A stretch of DNA of 7,505 nt, taken from Acidobacteriota bacterium (GTDB taxonomy: Bacteria > Acidobacteriota > UBA4820 > DSQY01). The position numbers and the translations under genes were made by a program. The notes beneath the pieces were generated by a model that made no database searches, had not been told where the DNA came from, and worked only from the letters and a program-made list of their open reading frames with translations. The first letter of the stretch is position 1. Every line of letters begins with the position of its first letter. The DNA lies in contig JAEMPZ010000159.1 in assembly GCA_022759065.1 (NCBI GenBank), forward strand, positions 1-7,505, written 5' to 3'. Positions 5,916-7,505 of this stretch are shown one piece after another.

Positions 5916-5934
5916 GAGCGATAGGGGGTGTCCG

Positions 5935-7505
5935 GTGAATGATGAACAAGCAGCAGGGGCCGGTCATGGGAATGGCGTTGCCGCTTACAATCGCACCGTG
6001 CGGGCTTGGTCATTCTACGACTGGGCCAACCACGCTTACATCACGACCACGGCTTCGACATTTTTTCCTCCCTACTTCATTGCGATAGCGGCGCCCGCTT
6101 TCATGGCCGCGGGCAAACTGGCGAGTGACTCGTCAGCGTCCGCCGCCGCGCGGGATGCCGCTTCCAACGTTTTCGCCTTCACGGTTTCCGGGGCCCTTTT
6201 AATGGCGGCGTTGCTTTCCCCGCTTGTCGGAACATACGCTGACATAACCGGCCGCAGAAAACGCATTCTTCTTTGGACGACGGCCCTCGGCGGCGTCCTG
6301 GCTTCCATGATGGTGACGGTTCGGACAGCGAACTGGCCGCTGGGGCTGGTTCTGTACTTCCTTACTCAGGTGGCGATGAACATAGCCCTGGGCCTCAACA
6401 GCAGCCTGTTGCCCCACGTGGCGAGGCCCGATGACCTGGACAGGGCGTCAAGCCTCGGGTACGCGATGGGCTACGCGGGCGGGGGCCTCCTTCTGGCTCT
6501 CAACGCCGCCCTCTATTTTTTCGCCCCGGGGCTTGGGCTTTCGCAGGGCGCGGCTGCGCGCCTCGCCTTTTTTTCCGTCGGGCTCTGGTGGATAGGCTTC
6601 TCGCTGCCTCTGGCGCTTGGCGTCCCGGAGCCCGGCGCCACGCCGCTCAAAGGGGGAGGGCATGGCGCGCTTCGCGACGCGATGGCGCGCCTTCATCACA
6701 CGCTTCGCGACATCCGCCGTTACCGCGAGCTTTTCAAGATGCTCGTGGCCTACTGGTTCTACATGGAGGGCATCGGCGCGATCATTCTCCTGGCCACGGC
6801 TTACGGCGCGGCGCTCGGGCTCGACACCGGCGTTCTCATCGGGATGCTGCTTCTTACGCAATTCGTCGCGTTTCCTTACGCCCTGGCCTACGGGCGCATC
6901 CCCGATCCGTCCAGCCGCTGGCGCGGCTTTTTTCTCTCGATGGTGATCTGGACCGCGCTGACGTTCCCTCTGATGGGAGCTTACACAAACCTGAGCGGCA
7001 GTGTGAACATCGGGCGAGGCTTCATTTTGATCGGCTCAAACCAGGTCCTGGGACTTCTCTTCTCGCTGGCGTTGGGGCAAAGGCTTCTTCGCCCCTTGGC
7101 TTCCCGGTTAGACGCGAAACGCGCGGTGATTCTGGGGCTTTGTATTTATACAATCATACCGGCCTGGGGAATGTTCCTGAAAAGCCCCGCCGAGTTCTTC
7201 ATGCTCGGCTGGATGGTCGGCTCCGTCCAGGGAGGCACGCAGGCTCTAAGCCGCGGAGTCTATGCGAGCCTGCTTCCCAAAGCCAAGTCGGGCGAATTCT
7301 TCGGCATCTACGGCCTTGCCGAAAAATTCGCCGGCGTCCTGGGGCCGCTCTTGTACGGCCTCGTGGGAACGTGGACCTCAAGCCCCCGCTCAAGCATCTT
7401 TTCCCTGGTCGTTTTTTTCATGCTTGGGATAGCCCTCTTCTCCCGCGTTGACGTCAAAGCCGGACAAGCCGAGGCCGCCACCGAAGAAGCCTCCATCGAA
7501 GCCGC
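5935..7505 (+). CDS. UMF1-family major facilitator transporter (Atg22-like), 3' end outside the window
   Basis: An integral inner-membrane transporter with 523 complete codons in view and no stop; the reading frame is open to the right edge. Substrate unknown; the family also includes the yeast vacuolar amino acid exporter Atg22, so export of amino acids or similar solutes is only a guess. Family marks: RAWSFYDWANHAYITTTASTFFPPYF in the first segment (from residue 23), the MFS loop 2-3 motif GTYADITGRRKR (99-110), NSSLLPHVA, and QGGTQALSRGVYASLLPK (from 432) followed by EFFGIYGLAEKFAGVLGPLLYG. Several long hydrophobic segments fit about 12 membrane helices, with a basic central loop (RDAMARLHHTLRDIRRYREL). 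The last visible residues are an Ala/Glu-rich tail, so little is probably missing. GTG 5935 is preferred: AGGGGGTG (5923-5930) lies four bases upstream, while in-frame ATG 5914 sits inside the -10 box and has no ribosome binding site. Confidence 0.9.
   Translation, partial: MNDEQAAGAGHGNGVAAYNRTVRAWSFYDWANHAYITTTASTFFPPYFIAIAAPAFMAAGKLASDSSASAAARDAASNVFAFTVSGALLMAALLSPLVGTYADITGRRKRILLWTTALGGVLASMMVTVRTANWPLGLVLYFLTQVAMNIALGLNSSLLPHVARPDDLDRASSLGYAMGYAGGGLLLALNAALYFFAPGLGLSQGAAARLAFFSVGLWWIGFSLPLALGVPEPGATPLKGGGHGALRDAMARLHHTLRDIRRYRELFKMLVAYWFYMEGIGAIILLATAYGAALGLDTGVLIGMLLLTQFVAFPYALAYGRIPDPSSRWRGFFLSMVIWTALTFPLMGAYTNLSGSVNIGRGFILIGSNQVLGLLFSLALGQRLLRPLASRLDAKRAVILGLCIYTIIPAWGMFLKSPAEFFMLGWMVGSVQGGTQALSRGVYASLLPKAKSGEFFGIYGLAEKFAGVLGPLLYGLVGTWTSSPRSSIFSLVVFFMLGIALFSRVDVKAGQAEAATEEASIEA

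Noticed and set aside
5896..5934. In-frame ATG codons at 5896 and 5914 as starts of the transporter.
   Set aside because: Neither has a ribosome binding site. ATG 5914 overlaps the perfect -10 box, so it would not be in the transcript, whereas GTG 5935 has a well-spaced AGGGGGTG.
5768..6013. Minus-strand frame of 81 codons in the gap before the transporter.
   Set aside because: It would read through the terminator hairpin and the transporter start, and the protein resembles nothing known. No convincing start signal.
6448..6861. Minus-strand frame of 137 codons inside the transporter gene, rich in charged residues.
   Set aside because: Opposite a continuous membrane-protein frame with family motifs. 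The Arg/Glu/Lys-rich composition is what hydrophobic codons give when read in reverse.

Overview
The window is a GC-rich, gene-dense stretch of bacterial chromosome. It holds six protein genes, one of them on the minus strand and one running off the right edge, plus one possible 12-codon leader ORF. Gene content (a signal-peptide protein with a Pro/Gly-rich linker, a bacterial deoxynucleoside kinase, an E. coli-type malic enzyme, a UMF1-type transporter) suggests a Gram-negative, possibly uncultured lineage such as an acidobacterium or a deltaproteobacterium-like group. That placement is inference; there is no rRNA or other marker gene here. Nothing looks like a mobile element, prophage, CRISPR array or tRNA/rRNA gene.

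Layout: (1) 23-871, minus strand, a complete gene for an uncharacterised exported protein, with a terminator-like hairpin at its 3' end. (2) A 106-bp divergent intergenic region with a promoter candidate for the rightward genes. (3) 978-1625, a deoxynucleoside kinase. (4) 1723-3822, panB-panC-panD, with overlapping stop and start codons between neighbours. (5) A 181-bp intergenic region (3823-4003) with an 11-bp inverted repeat bracketing a promoter candidate, nested RNA stems and a short ORF with its own ribosome binding site. (6) 4004-5734, an NAD-type malic enzyme followed by a strong intrinsic terminator. (7) From 5935 to the right edge, a UMF1-family major facilitator transporter lacking its stop codon.

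Function: PanB makes ketopantoate from 2-oxoisovalerate. After reduction to pantoate by an enzyme not encoded here (PanE or IlvC), PanC joins pantoate to the beta-alanine made by PanD, giving pantothenate, the precursor of CoA. The malic enzyme turns malate into pyruvate and CO2. The kinase is a nucleoside salvage enzyme and may be cotranscribed with panBCD.

The window is mostly ordinary housekeeping DNA. I did not find a clearly new multi-gene system. The two points most worth a second look are the elaborate leader of the malic enzyme gene and the uncharacterised exported protein at the left end.
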